From contig CAYVNW010000020.1 in the NCBI GenBank assembly GCA_964452915.1, forward strand, positions 1-49,639: a stretch of DNA of 49,639 nt, written 5' to 3'. Below are positions 9,105-18,507 of this stretch, one piece after another; position 1 is the first letter of the stretch; each line of letters starts with the position of its first letter. A program made the translations under genes and the position numbers. This DNA is from Colivivens sp964452915. Its GTDB lineage: Bacteria; Bacteroidota; Bacteroidia; Bacteroidales; Bacteroidaceae. The notes below the pieces were generated by a model. That model worked only from the letters and a program-made list of their open reading frames with translations. It was not told the DNA's origin and made no database searches.

Positions 9105-9186
9105 TATCTGTTTTCAGATGCTATGGCGGAATGCTATTATGTGTCTGTAACGATTTAAGGTGTCTGTTGTAGTATTTGGGGTTGCA

Positions 9187-9849
9187 ATGAACATTGGTGG
9201 AAATGAAGTTTATGTATATGGGACGCCTTCAGGGAAGGCTCTGCCCATTGTGTATTTGAATACGTTTATGCACGAAGGTGAGTCTGTGTGGAATGAATGT
9301 ATGCGAATAGGCGTGCGGCGGTTCTTCCTTGTGGAAATATGCGTGGATAATTGGGACGATGCGATGTCGCCTTGGAGTGAAGGGCGTTTAACTGATGGCG
9401 GAACGTTGTATGGCGGAAAGGCAAGTGATACATTACATACCTTGGTCAGTGATGTTATTCCAACAGTTGAATCTGACTTGATAATTACACGGTGAATCAT
9501 CGCCGGCTATTCTCTTGCCGGACTGTTTGCACTTTGGTCTGTGTAAAATACTGATGTCTTTACCTCTGTTGTTTCCTGCTCTGGATCGTTTTGGTATCCT
9601 TCTTTCCTTGAGTATGCCACAAACAGCGTGATGAAGTGCTGCCCAACTTCGATTTACCTGTCACTTGGTGACAAGGAGAAGAAAACGGGCAATCTGATGA
9701 TGCGGCAAGTTGAGTCGGCCACTCAAGCGCTGGCAGACTTTTATCAGAGTCAGGGAATTAATACTGTGTTCAGACTGAATGACGGCAACCATTCTTATCA
9801 TGCCAATTGGCGTGTGGCAAAAGGTATACAATGGATATTGCGTACGTAG
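9187..9849 (+). pseudogene. Alpha/beta-hydrolase (putative esterase) gene interrupted by two in-frame stops
   Basis: A single reading frame runs from ATG 9187 (or GTG 9160) to TAG at 9847-9849 but is cut by TGA at 9493-9495 and TAA at 9544-9546. Read through, it matches a small Bacteroidales alpha/beta-hydrolase family of about 220 residues: MNIGGNEVYVYG at the start, VDNWDDAMSPW, the nucleophile elbow GYSLAGLFALWS at 9505-9540 between the two stops, then IYLSLGDKEKKTGN and DGNHSYHANWRVAKG with the likely catalytic His. The frame is kept throughout with no indel, so damage is by point mutation only. Two different stop codons argue against programmed readthrough. The catalytic Ser lies after the first stop, so neither fragment should be active. 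Confidence 0.8.
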
Positions 9850-9893
9850 GATGTGACGGCTGCATCCGCCTCCCGTCCTCTGATACGCCCCAT

Positions 9894-10988
9894 TCAGTGG
9901 CGAAGGGATAAATTGTAGTTGTAGTACGCTGTGTTTCCGGTTATGTCTTCTATGACTTTAAGGAATGGTGGAAACTTAACGTCTTTGTGGCAGGCTATAC
10001 CTTTTGTCTCAAGGATGGTCAGGTTGCTCACTGGTGCGGTGTACGTGTCGAGTTCGAAGAATTGTCCCTTCCATATAAAGCTCTTCCGTGTTTTATGTAT
10101 TGTCTGCCTGTAAGGGTCTGCCTGCTGTAACAGTGACTCGTAGATATTGCTTGTTATCTGGCGTTCGGTTACGACTTCGTCTGTTTGTGAAATTATACGT
10201 CTGACTGTGTGAATAAAGATGCTCTTGCCGTTCCAGCTACGCTGGCGCAGACGTACTTCACAATCGGGATCGGCGACAAGGTAGGTCTGAGTGATTTCAC
10301 TGTCGATAGTTTCCGGCAGTATGTCTCCGGTAACTTCTACAAGATATTTGCGCTCGTGTTGGATTGGCTGAGGCAATTCGAGTACGTTTGAAATCTCTTT
10401 CAGCACTCTGTTGAGCTTGCTGTCGAAATCTTCGTTATTATTTATGACGCGAAGGTGCGGGTGGTCTTTCCATGCGTGTATGACCTTTTTGTCGAGCAGG
10501 CGTGCTGTCTTTAATCCTTCTTCGTCGGCTTGTTCAAGCCGTTGTGCGTTGTTGCTTGTGGTGTAGAATTGTTCTGCTCCATCAGCCGCTGATACAAGGT
10601 GGAGTACAGCATCGTAGCGGCTCAAGAGTTGTGGAGTGCTCGTTCCGATTTCATTAGTTATTTTATTCCACAAGTCAGGGTCCATATATGCTGAAATATC
10701 CATTGTTCCGCGATCGCATACGATGACTGAGGGTTCTGTAAGAGTTTCTGCCATTTTTGTGAACTTGTCTTCGAGTGCCAGTTGTATTTCGAGTGTCGCT
10801 TTTTCGCCTTGATAGAAGAACTCTTTATTGGTCGTTAAGTAGTTCATGCCTGCCTGTGTGAACATTGTTGGCACTTCTGGTATGGTGAATACTTTGTATC
10901 CAAGGTTTGAGAAATGTTCAATTACTCTGACCAGTGCACTGGTTTTGCCTGCGCAAGGCCCTCCGGTAAGGACTATTCTTTTCAGCAT
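9894..10988 (-). CDS. P-loop NTPase (AAA_28-type) fused to a CYTH triphosphate-tunnel domain
   Basis: The 364-residue cytoplasmic protein has two domains. Residues 1-200 form a nucleoside-kinase-like P-loop domain with Walker A GGPCAGKT (9-16) and CDRG (91-94), as in AAA_28 proteins. Residues 208-364 form a CYTH (triphosphate tunnel metalloenzyme) domain with HERKYLV (211-217), EVRLRQR (244-250), FELDTY (311-316) and ILETKG (325-330). In the usual ExExK motif the first Glu is replaced by Gln210. CYTH enzymes hydrolyse tripolyphosphate or organic triphosphates, or make cAMP; plant TTM1/TTM2 have a comparable kinase-CYTH fusion. The real substrate cannot be told from the sequence. It follows the GH2 gene after only 13 bases and may share its transcript. 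Confidence 0.82.
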   Translation of the reverse strand: MLKRIVLTGGPCAGKTSALVRVIEHFSNLGYKVFTIPEVPTMFTQAGMNYLTTNKEFFYQGEKATLEIQLALEDKFTKMAETLTEPSVIVCDRGTMDISAYMDPDLWNKITNEIGTSTPQLLSRYDAVLHLVSAADGAEQFYTTSNNAQRLEQADEEGLKTARLLDKKVIHAWKDHPHLRVINNNEDFDSKLNRVLKEISNVLELPQPIQHERKYLVEVTGDILPETIDSEITQTYLVADPDCEVRLRQRSWNGKSIFIHTVRRIISQTDEVVTERQITSNIYESLLQQADPYRQTIHKTRKSFIWKGQFFELDTYTAPVSNLTILETKGIACHKDVKFPPFLKVIEDITGNTAYYNYNLSLRH

Positions 10989-11001
10989 TGTCTTTTTTGT
11001 T

Positions 11002-13404
11002 TTATAGTACTATTTCTACAGGCTCAAATCCTTCAGCCGTGAAGCGTACGATTGTTTTATTTGATGTTTTCTGGATGTATGCGAGTAGTCTGCCATGATA
11101 CACATGGCGTGTGTCGGCCTTTGGCGCACTCATGTCTGAGTTGTCTGAGTTCTCCAAACCAAGCAGTTTGCCGCCTTCAATCACTTGACATGTCACGTCG
11201 GCTTTAGCGTTGAGAACTCTTTGTCCGTTCGTATCTTCAATGCAGGCGAGTACATGCACGACCCTGTCGGCCGGTTTATATCCTTGTGGGTCGATATATG
11301 CATGGAGACGGGTTGCCGGTCCGCTTGTTTTAATCTCATACTGTGCGGCAGGCCTGCCATTTATGTCTAATCCTTCCACACGGAGAGTACCTGCTTCATA
11401 TGGTATGTCCCAATAGATGATTCCGGTTGTATCATCATATTTTTTTTGTTTGCCGACGATTTTGCCGTTGAGAATCAGTCGGGCGTATGGTTGGTTAGTG
11501 TAGCATAAGACGCGTATAGTTTGATCCTTCTGATAGTTCCACGTGTCCCATGCATCGGTTGAAAGTACGTTCCTCCCATGCCGCTGTTCTTTTCTGATGG
11601 CTTGTGTGCCAATATATGCCATTGGCTGTTCACTCCAAAGTGAGCGGAAGAATTGCCCGCGTGGTTTCATGAATCCGGAGAAGTCGACCAGCCCAGTGTT
11701 TAGGCCACGTGAACGCCATGGTCCTGATTCTCCCAAATAGTCAAGTCCTGTCCATACAAATTGTCCGAAGATGAAACCGTTGTTGCGCACCGCCTTCCAC
11801 GAACTTATGGTTGTACTGGTCTCACTTCCATAAATAATACGGTCAGGGTAGGTCTTGTGGTCTTCTGCATAGCGGTTTTCGGTGTAGTTGTATCCACAAA
11901 CATCAATAACTTTAGGATATTCCGTCTGATTGCTCATCACTACGCCGGCCATTGCTCCTGTAACTGGACGGGATAAGTCATTCTTACGAATTATGTCTGC
12001 CAGCCTTTTGGCTATAAATCCAATACGTTCTGCGCGTGGGGCGTTTGGCTTGAAGCCTCCATACATAGGCTGATTGATTCCGGCGTTGTCACCATCGAGT
12101 ATTGGGTGAGAGTACGGGTCGTTGGGATAGTCAACTTCATTGCCTACGCTCCACATGAACACGCTTGGATGGTTACGGTCGCGACGTACCATGTCAGCAA
12201 TATCGGTATCGATCCATTCTTCGAAAAAGTCGTACGTTCCGTCGAACCCTGGTTTGCCCTGGTTCCATCCTTTTATCCACTTACGCTTTGCAAATTCCCA
12301 TTCATCAGAGCCTTCGTCCATTATGAGGAAGCCCATCTCGTCAGCAAGGTCATAAACCACCGGTGCTTGCACGTTATGGCTCATACGCAAGGCATTAACT
12401 CCCATCTGCTTGAATGTGAGGAAACGGCGGTACCATACTTCACGGGGAACGGCTGATCCAAGAACTCCTGCATCGTGATGTATGCATACCCCTTTTACTT
12501 TCATCCATTCTCCATTGAGAGCAAAACCATTATTAGCATCGAAATGTAACGTCCGGATACCGACATGCAATGACGTCGTGTCAACGATAGCCGATCCGTC
12601 TGACAATTGAATTTTTAGAGTGTATAGATAAGGTGTGTTAACGCTCCATAAGTGTGGGTTGTGCAAGGTGAGTTGCATTGACACTTTATCGTTGCGGACT
12701 GTAGCGGAAGTTTTGCCTGCTACGTTGCCAGACGCATCAATTAGAGTCGCATTTGTTGTCAGCGATTTTGAACCGTTTACGTTATCAACATTAATATTTA
12801 TATCTATTGTTGCCCTGTCGTTGTTTGCGTCGGTTGTATTATACGTGACACCCCACTGGCTGAAATGAACATCGTTTGCACTGATCATCCATACGTTGCG
12901 ATATATGCCGGAACCAGTGTACCACCTTGAGTCTGCGTACTTGCTGTGATTAACGCGTACTGACAGTACGTTGTCTCCCTTGCTGAGGTATGGGGTCATG
13001 TCGTACATAAATGATATGTAACCGTTGGGACGTTTGCCCAAAAGATGTCCGTTGAGATACACTTCACTACGGTTGTAGATGCCCTCGAAATAAATGTAGT
13101 GCTTGGCTTTATTGTCGCCGATAACAAAATGTTTCCTATACCATGCAATACCGCCAGGCAGATAGCCAGTGCAACTTGCAAGTGTGTCGGATGGTGTGCC
13201 TTCGATCGACCAGTCGTGTGGCAGGTCGAGTTTGCGCCAACTGGTATCGTCATAATTGATTCTGATGGCATCGGGAGTGTCGCCCAAATTAAACAGCCAA
13301 CCGCTGTTAAACGACATAACGTCGCCAAAAGATACTTGTGCCTGAGAGACGATGGCACTTAGGCATGTGATGAGAAAGAGTAGGGAAGTTCGGGCAATTT
13401 TCAT
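11002..13404 (-). CDS. Secreted GH2 glycoside hydrolase, probable beta-galactosidase
   Basis: It is predicted to hydrolyse terminal beta-galactosides (other GH2 activities are possible). The 800-residue protein has a signal peptide (about 1-22, ending SQAQ). The sugar-binding jelly roll (about 30-180) contains LPHDWSIEG and GIYRNVW, followed by an immunoglobulin-like domain and the catalytic barrel. The acid/base is Glu423 in WSVGNEVDYP and the nucleophile Glu528 in YGSETSTT. A DUF4982-like domain and a final beta-sandwich lie after about 620. No SusC/SusD pair is nearby. The GH51 gene is upstream on the same strand, and together they suit arabinogalactan-type substrates (inference). A terminator-like hairpin lies 18 bases upstream of the ATG. 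Confidence 0.9.
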   Translation of the reverse strand: MKIARTSLLFLITCLSAIVSQAQVSFGDVMSFNSGWLFNLGDTPDAIRINYDDTSWRKLDLPHDWSIEGTPSDTLASCTGYLPGGIAWYRKHFVIGDNKAKHYIYFEGIYNRSEVYLNGHLLGKRPNGYISFMYDMTPYLSKGDNVLSVRVNHSKYADSRWYTGSGIYRNVWMISANDVHFSQWGVTYNTTDANNDRATIDININVDNVNGSKSLTTNATLIDASGNVAGKTSATVRNDKVSMQLTLHNPHLWSVNTPYLYTLKIQLSDGSAIVDTTSLHVGIRTLHFDANNGFALNGEWMKVKGVCIHHDAGVLGSAVPREVWYRRFLTFKQMGVNALRMSHNVQAPVVYDLADEMGFLIMDEGSDEWEFAKRKWIKGWNQGKPGFDGTYDFFEEWIDTDIADMVRRDRNHPSVFMWSVGNEVDYPNDPYSHPILDGDNAGINQPMYGGFKPNAPRAERIGFIAKRLADIIRKNDLSRPVTGAMAGVVMSNQTEYPKVIDVCGYNYTENRYAEDHKTYPDRIIYGSETSTTISSWKAVRNNGFIFGQFVWTGLDYLGESGPWRSRGLNTGLVDFSGFMKPRGQFFRSLWSEQPMAYIGTQAIRKEQRHGRNVLSTDAWDTWNYQKDQTIRVLCYTNQPYARLILNGKIVGKQKKYDDTTGIIYWDIPYEAGTLRVEGLDINGRPAAQYEIKTSGPATRLHAYIDPQGYKPADRVVHVLACIEDTNGQRVLNAKADVTCQVIEGGKLLGLENSDNSDMSAPKADTRHVYHGRLLAYIQKTSNKTIVRFTAEGFEPVEIVL

Positions 13405-13422
13405 ACAACATGTGTGTAATTA

Positions 13423-13458
13423 AAAGGTGAGGCCGGATTGTGTCTGACCTCACCCTTT
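13423..13458 (-). terminator. Hairpin terminator after the GH51 gene
   Basis: The arms AAAGGTGAGG (13423-13432) and CCTCACCCTTT (13448-13458) pair almost perfectly. On the minus strand the stem runs into TTTTAATT. It stands between GH51 and GH2, only 18 bases before the GH2 ATG, leaving no room for a normal GH2 promoter after it. Confidence 0.65.
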
Positions 13459-13466
13459 AAAACATC

Positions 13467-15974
13467 TTATTTAATTTTAATTTTCAGTATGTTTACCGAG
13501 AATGGCGGTACTTGGAAGTTTATTGTAGTTGGATTTGCCGCACTGATGTCGTCTGCCGTAGGATATATGTTCTTTGGCGAATCAAGTGTGTTTTCATCAT
13601 TGCCATCTTTCGATGATAAGCGAAGAAGACTTAGTGCGGATTTGTCGCTCGTGTCGACAGAGCAATTCTTTAAATTTACAACTCCATCGGCATGGCCTTC
13701 GCCTACATTGACTACTTTCACATACATCATTTTGTTTGCGTCGTCAATTGTAGTCGATGCGTATACGCCTTCCATTGCTGTACTTTTCTGAAGTTTGCAT
13801 GCGAAATCCAATTTACCATCGATATAGCACTTGACACTATCACCGTCGACATCTACCTGGAGGTCATACCATTTGTCTGTCTCTACGTTGAAACGTCTGT
13901 CACGGCCTAATTGTATCCTGCCGCCACCAATCGCTTGTTCTACATTGTTTTGAGTGTTTGTCCAACCGCCGACATTGAACCATTCATAATTTTTACTGTC
14001 TTTGTAACCGAACACCAGTAAGAATCCTTCAGCACCGCTTTCCTTTTTAGCTTGAACTTTGTAAGTATATTTAGTTGTCATGATGTCTCCATTATAGAGA
14101 GCTATAGCCGGTTGCTCAAACGAATTCTGTATTAATTCTCCGTCTTTCACTTCCCATGTGCCATTTAGCTTTTCCCATTTTGCAAAGTCGTTGATTGTCC
14201 TTGGCTTGTTGTTGACAATAAGTTGTGCATTGCGATAGTGTACATTTGTTCCCCATGTGGCAACACCTATATGTACAGGTGTCACTACTTCTTCCTCATT
14301 TGCCTGAGGCATAGTCAGCTTATAATCCCAAGTAGTCTTTACAACCTGTGTTCCTATATTGTTCGGGAACATTTGTTGAACATAATAGGATGGAGTTCCC
14401 ATTGCTTTTTCTGAATTAAAGCGGATCATGTCCGGACGCCAACGTGCATCGTTTTCATTGACAAATATCGGTGCATACGAATTCATGACTACGACATCTG
14501 AGTTGTTCTCCATACCCATCATATAGACAGCTTCGCCAAGTGCAGCGTTCAGATTACCTAAATCGCCAAATTGACTTGTTACCGCATACTCTCCAACGTA
14601 TACCTTATATTTATTGCGGTCGTATGTGTCGTATTTGTTGAAGCGGTCAGCAAACCATTTAGGATTGCGGTAGTAATGCTCATCGACCATCTCTACCGGA
14701 TAATCGTTGCGCCATGACGGATTATCGGTCGACCATGATTCTACATTACCTATACAGTGCACGTTAGGATATTTGGCCTTAATGGCATTATAAAACTGAA
14801 TGTAACGTTCTGGATAATGGTCGCTCTGATCCGAGTTGTTGTTCATATTGAAATTATAGTTTTCGTTGCCTATCTCAATATACTCCAGGTTGAACGGCTC
14901 CGGATGTCCTGCATCGGCACGCATTTTCCCGTATTTTGTGGTAACGTCACCATTTGCATATTCAAGAGCATCCATGCACTCCTGAATCCATTCACCGATT
15001 TCATTATAAGGCGTGCATCCTCCGTGCCATATACCGACATTTACTACATACAGAGGTTTGGCTCCAAGATCTTCTGCGAGCTGAAGGTATTCGTGGAAGC
15101 CTATACCGTCGCTCGTCCGATAGCCCCAGTTGACATTCGCATGTCCTTCACGTTGTTCGATTGGACCGATTGTACGTTTCCAACGGAATGCGTTGTCCGG
15201 GCTTTGCTGACCTTCAACAAAGCAACCGCCGGGGAAGCGCATAAATTTTGGATGCATATCGGCTAACATTTGTGCAAGGTCGGGGCGCATTCCGTTTTCT
15301 CTGTTTTTGAATGTAGGAGGAAATAGGCTTACTACATCAAGCTGGAATTCACCTGCTTTGTCAGTTGTGATTGTGAACTCAGCTTTCGGATCATTGCCTG
15401 TAGCCTTGATCTCTGTGGTATACTTTGTCCATTTAGATTTCAAGTTTACCTTCAATGACGTTTCTCCTAAGACTTTTCCGCTCTTTGATTGTAAGCGTGC
15501 AATAAAAGTTCCTTTGAACTTCGAATCACTCTTTGCCCAAAATGACAGCTTGTATGTTCTGCCGTTAACTGTGTTGATTCCCCAAAAGCCTTCATTCATT
15601 ATTCCGTCGCCTGCCTTTTTGGTTTTGACATTCAGGGCATGATGCTGTGCATCGTTGAGAAGATTGTCGGTCGTGAGCTGGATAGTAGAAGCTCCAACGG
15701 TATACCAGTCGCTAATATGTGATGATCCGTCTGTCTCTCCACGCCGGTTTCTTCCTCCAAACATGGAATCGTCTTCAAACGAACGGTTTCGTATAAGTTC
15801 AGCATAAAGACCTCCATCTGCTGCATGGTTAATATCCTCGAAGAAGATACCATAATGAGTCGGACTAATTTGAGGCCCTCTGTCGGATGCGTCAATGTTA
15901 ATTGTCACTTGAGCATTACTTGTACAAGCTGTTGTCAGTAATGCTGCTCCTGCAATAATTGTTTTTAGTTTCAT
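13467..15974 (-). CDS. Secreted GH51 alpha-L-arabinofuranosidase
   Basis: It is predicted to remove alpha-L-arabinofuranosyl side chains from arabinan, arabinoxylan or arabinogalactan. The 835-residue protein has a signal peptide (about 1-21). A GH51 N-terminal segment (SPTHYGIFFEDINHAADGGLY) precedes an inserted CBM4-like domain (about 85-215). In the catalytic barrel the acid/base is Glu371 in EIGNENYN and the nucleophile Glu462 in YVGEYAVTS. A LamG/DUF1080-like domain (about 595-740) precedes the final beta-sandwich, so it is longer than the simple GH51 enzymes of about 500 residues. It has its own promoter (16012-16042) and is followed by a terminator. Confidence 0.93.
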   Translation of the reverse strand: MKLKTIIAGAALLTTACTSNAQVTINIDASDRGPQISPTHYGIFFEDINHAADGGLYAELIRNRSFEDDSMFGGRNRRGETDGSSHISDWYTVGASTIQLTTDNLLNDAQHHALNVKTKKAGDGIMNEGFWGINTVNGRTYKLSFWAKSDSKFKGTFIARLQSKSGKVLGETSLKVNLKSKWTKYTTEIKATGNDPKAEFTITTDKAGEFQLDVVSLFPPTFKNRENGMRPDLAQMLADMHPKFMRFPGGCFVEGQQSPDNAFRWKRTIGPIEQREGHANVNWGYRTSDGIGFHEYLQLAEDLGAKPLYVVNVGIWHGGCTPYNEIGEWIQECMDALEYANGDVTTKYGKMRADAGHPEPFNLEYIEIGNENYNFNMNNNSDQSDHYPERYIQFYNAIKAKYPNVHCIGNVESWSTDNPSWRNDYPVEMVDEHYYRNPKWFADRFNKYDTYDRNKYKVYVGEYAVTSQFGDLGNLNAALGEAVYMMGMENNSDVVVMNSYAPIFVNENDARWRPDMIRFNSEKAMGTPSYYVQQMFPNNIGTQVVKTTWDYKLTMPQANEEEVVTPVHIGVATWGTNVHYRNAQLIVNNKPRTINDFAKWEKLNGTWEVKDGELIQNSFEQPAIALYNGDIMTTKYTYKVQAKKESGAEGFLLVFGYKDSKNYEWFNVGGWTNTQNNVEQAIGGGRIQLGRDRRFNVETDKWYDLQVDVDGDSVKCYIDGKLDFACKLQKSTAMEGVYASTTIDDANKMMYVKVVNVGEGHADGVVNLKNCSVDTSDKSALSLLRLSSKDGNDENTLDSPKNIYPTADDISAANPTTINFQVPPFSVNILKIKIK

Positions 15975-16011
15975 ATAAGTTATTGTTTGTATTGTTAGTT
16001 GTTATGTTTGC

Positions 16012-16042
16012 CAAAGTTATGAAATAATCTTTTACCAACAAA
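16012..16042 (-). promoter_or_regulatory. Promoter of the GH51 gene
   Basis: On the minus strand a -33 TTTG (16039-16042) and a -7 TAACTTTG (16012-16019) are separated by 19 bases, the standard Bacteroidetes arrangement. The -7 element is 37 bases upstream of the ATG. Confidence 0.7.
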
Positions 16043-16062
16043 ATAAATGAAAGCAAAAATTA

Positions 16063-16104
16063 AAAAAGGGCCTTCAAGTATCTGCAAACTTCGAAGGTCC
16101 TTTT
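16063..16104 (-). terminator. Terminator of the ppiD gene
   Basis: The arms AAAAGGGCCTTCAAG and CTTCGAAGGTCCTTTT pair with small mismatches; on the minus strand the stem is followed by a run of T. It lies about 80 bases after the ppiD-like stop. Confidence 0.75.
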
Positions 16105-16186
16105 CTGTCACTTGTCAATATAACTCATTATAAAGTAATCTATATGTTCATATAATAAATCTAAGACATATATATATTTACGTTTA

Positions 16187-18334
16187 TCAGAAGAACTTAT
16201 AGCGGTCATCTTTTACGTTGGCGTTCAAGTAAAGAGAGTTGATGGCGGTCTGTGCTGCGGTGCGGAAGTGAGTCTGTGCCACTTGATTTTCCTCTTGTTT
16301 AGCATCATATTTCTCTGACGTCTTTGTCTTGTCAAGTACTTGCATCACATATGCTCCACCTTCTCCCTTTATAGGACCGACAAACGCACCTTTTTTAGCT
16401 TTTGACGCATCTGCGCTTATCATTGGCTCGGATGTTGCCGTTGCACGTATGAAAGCAGGGCTGGCAAATGAAATGTGGTTAACTGTATCTACAACTGCGC
16501 CTTTTGCCTCTGCATCTCCAATTGTCTTGACTCCATTGAGCTTACCTGCTAACAGGTCGACTTTCTTCTCCTTTGTCAGTTGTGCTTTGATTTCAGGTGC
16601 AACTTTGTCGTATGCACGATAGCCTTTTGGATTGACATCGTCGAGTATGACGATCAGAAGGTGATCGTTGTCTCCACATTCATAAAGTTGGCTGACTTCA
16701 CCAGTGCTTGCATCATCGAACAGCCACTTGAGAGCATCGCGTGTATTGTGAATTCCTGCTATGTTGTGCATGTTGCTTGTTACGTCTGGATATGAGAGTA
16801 CATTGTAGCCTGATTTCTCTGCATTAGCTTCAATCTTGTCTTTTGTATTGTTTTCGGCAAGGAATGAACTGAAGCGGTTGTATGCTGCAGTATATGTTTC
16901 GTCTGAGAATTCGAGAGACTTAACTATGGCTGCTACATTGTATTTTTGAACAGACCCTTTTCTGTCAAGGACTTGCACAATTATATTATAGCCATTTGTC
17001 AGTTTCACAGGTTTATACTCGTTTGGTTGCAGACTGTATATAGTCTTGAGCATTGTTACATCATCAATTTGATAATTACCATTCTGGTACTGCTCAGTTG
17101 ATATCCATGTGCTGTCAGTCTTCTGATTATATTTCTTTGCAATTTCAGCATATGTAGCACCACCATTCAGAGCCTTAACGATACTGTCGGTTGTGGCTTT
17201 TGATGCAGCCTCATCTGTTCCTCCAACAACAAGTTGGCGATAGAGGACACTGTCGGCTTGTGTTTGTCTGTCAACCAACTTAAATGTGTAATAGGTGTTG
17301 GTTGCCGCATCATACTTAGGAGCGGTTGTCTCACCTACGGTGATGCTGTCAAGCAGGGTTGCAATCATGTCTGGATAAGCATCTTTCTTCTTCAGCAGGT
17401 CAGTGTAATTGAGAAGACTGTTTGCTTGACGGCACACATTGCCGGCAGTGGTGCTGTTAGTTGTCTCGGCCAATTTGCTATATGACTCTTGAATTGATTT
17501 TTCTGCGTCTTTTTTATCTTTATCGCTTGGAGTAACGACTACGTCAACATATTTAATGTCACGAGATTCGATAATCTGCTTGTACTTTTCCTTATCTTCT
17601 TTATATTTCGCCTTGATTTCATCATCAGTTACTTTAACTTGGTCGTCTGGTACTGATGCTATTGTCAGTGAAGCAAGTATTACATTAGTTTCGTCTGTAC
17701 GGTCTGCAAAACTTCTTTTTGCCTCTATCGGATTTGAAAGAATGACTTGAGAGAGCAATACTTGATACTTCTGTGTGAGGTATTGGCTGCGTATTTGTTT
17801 TTGTACAAACATATAATACTTGTATGCTTTTTCGTACTCCTCTGGGATTGTATTGCCTGAGTCTTTCAGACTCTTATATTCGTTGAGGAATGCCTGAACG
17901 ATACTATAGTCGTAGCGTCCGCTTTGGCGGTTAATGAAAAGAGGCACTTGCAAGAGCTGGCTTTGTCCATTTTTAATAACCTCAGCAACTTCATTGTCTG
18001 TTACAGTAATACCAAGTTTCTCACATTCAGCCTCGATAAGTGTATTTTGAACGAACGTATTCCATGCTTCGTCCTTTATCCGGTTGAGGTTGTCTTCACC
18101 CGATATTGATGCACCTTGTACAATTTCATAGTAGTCTTGCAGTTCTTCGAACAGTTGCTGGTACTCCTGGTACGGAACTGATTCCCCTGCAATTTCTGCT
18201 ATGTTTTGCTGGCTTTTGTGAAAGAAACTTTCCACCCCTTTGATAAGGTCTCCAGCTACGAACAGGAACAATGCTACAGCGATAGCCACTACAAGCAAAA
18301 CTCCATGTTTTCTGATTTTTCCTAATGCTGCCAT
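16187..18334 (-). CDS. PpiD-like periplasmic folding chaperone / peptidyl-prolyl isomerase
   Basis: It is predicted to be an inner-membrane-anchored periplasmic chaperone helping outer-membrane and secreted proteins to fold. Of 715 residues, about 12-30 form a single N-terminal membrane anchor (GVLLVVAIAVALFLFVAGD). A SurA-type helical domain spans about 40-220. At least one parvulin-type rotamase domain lies near 350-460, where PNEYKPVKLTNGYNIIVQVLD resembles the domain's last strand. A second SurA-like C-terminal part follows. The length suits the Bacteroidetes members of the family. It is downstream of lptC, with its own promoter and a structured leader between them. Confidence 0.87.
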   Translation of the reverse strand: MAALGKIRKHGVLLVVAIAVALFLFVAGDLIKGVESFFHKSQQNIAEIAGESVPYQEYQQLFEELQDYYEIVQGASISGEDNLNRIKDEAWNTFVQNTLIEAECEKLGITVTDNEVAEVIKNGQSQLLQVPLFINRQSGRYDYSIVQAFLNEYKSLKDSGNTIPEEYEKAYKYYMFVQKQIRSQYLTQKYQVLLSQVILSNPIEAKRSFADRTDETNVILASLTIASVPDDQVKVTDDEIKAKYKEDKEKYKQIIESRDIKYVDVVVTPSDKDKKDAEKSIQESYSKLAETTNSTTAGNVCRQANSLLNYTDLLKKKDAYPDMIATLLDSITVGETTAPKYDAATNTYYTFKLVDRQTQADSVLYRQLVVGGTDEAASKATTDSIVKALNGGATYAEIAKKYNQKTDSTWISTEQYQNGNYQIDDVTMLKTIYSLQPNEYKPVKLTNGYNIIVQVLDRKGSVQKYNVAAIVKSLEFSDETYTAAYNRFSSFLAENNTKDKIEANAEKSGYNVLSYPDVTSNMHNIAGIHNTRDALKWLFDDASTGEVSQLYECGDNDHLLIVILDDVNPKGYRAYDKVAPEIKAQLTKEKKVDLLAGKLNGVKTIGDAEAKGAVVDTVNHISFASPAFIRATATSEPMISADASKAKKGAFVGPIKGEGGAYVMQVLDKTKTSEKYDAKQEENQVAQTHFRTAAQTAINSLYLNANVKDDRYKFF

Positions 18335-18385
18335 AAATGTTATGTTTTTATTCTTTTATTATTCCGTTATTGATTGCCTTCAAGA

Positions 18386-18411
18386 GATAGGATGTTGTGC
18401 AACATTCTATC
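18386..18411 (-). other. Hairpin in the ppiD 5' leader
   Basis: GATAGGATGTTG and CAACATTCTATC pair over twelve positions with one mismatch. It lies between the promoter at 18430-18437 and the ATG at 18334. There is no T run after it, so it looks like an RNA leader structure rather than a terminator. Confidence 0.45.
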
Positions 18412-18429
18412 TGACGGCAAAAAATCGCA

Positions 18430-18437
18430 CAAAGATA
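18430..18437 (-). promoter_or_regulatory. -7 promoter element for ppiD
   Basis: TATCTTTG on the minus strand lies 96 bases upstream of the ppiD ATG. A TTTG lies at 18454-18457, a little closer than usual (16-base gap). Confidence 0.55.
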
Positions 18438-18507
18438 CTAATTTTTCTTTTACCAAAGATGCCGGTATATATAAAATTTATTTATGAGCTTTGTTTTTGA
18501 GACGATT

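Noticed and set aside
9493..9546. Programmed stop-codon readthrough or selenocysteine at the hydrolase TGA
   Set aside because: A second, different stop (TAA) follows 51 bases later, and no selenocysteine-insertion-like hairpin is evident right after the TGA; a pseudogene is simpler.
14757..15266. 169-codon plus-strand frame
   Set aside because: It is opposite the GH51 catalytic domain and has no start signal or recognisable motif.
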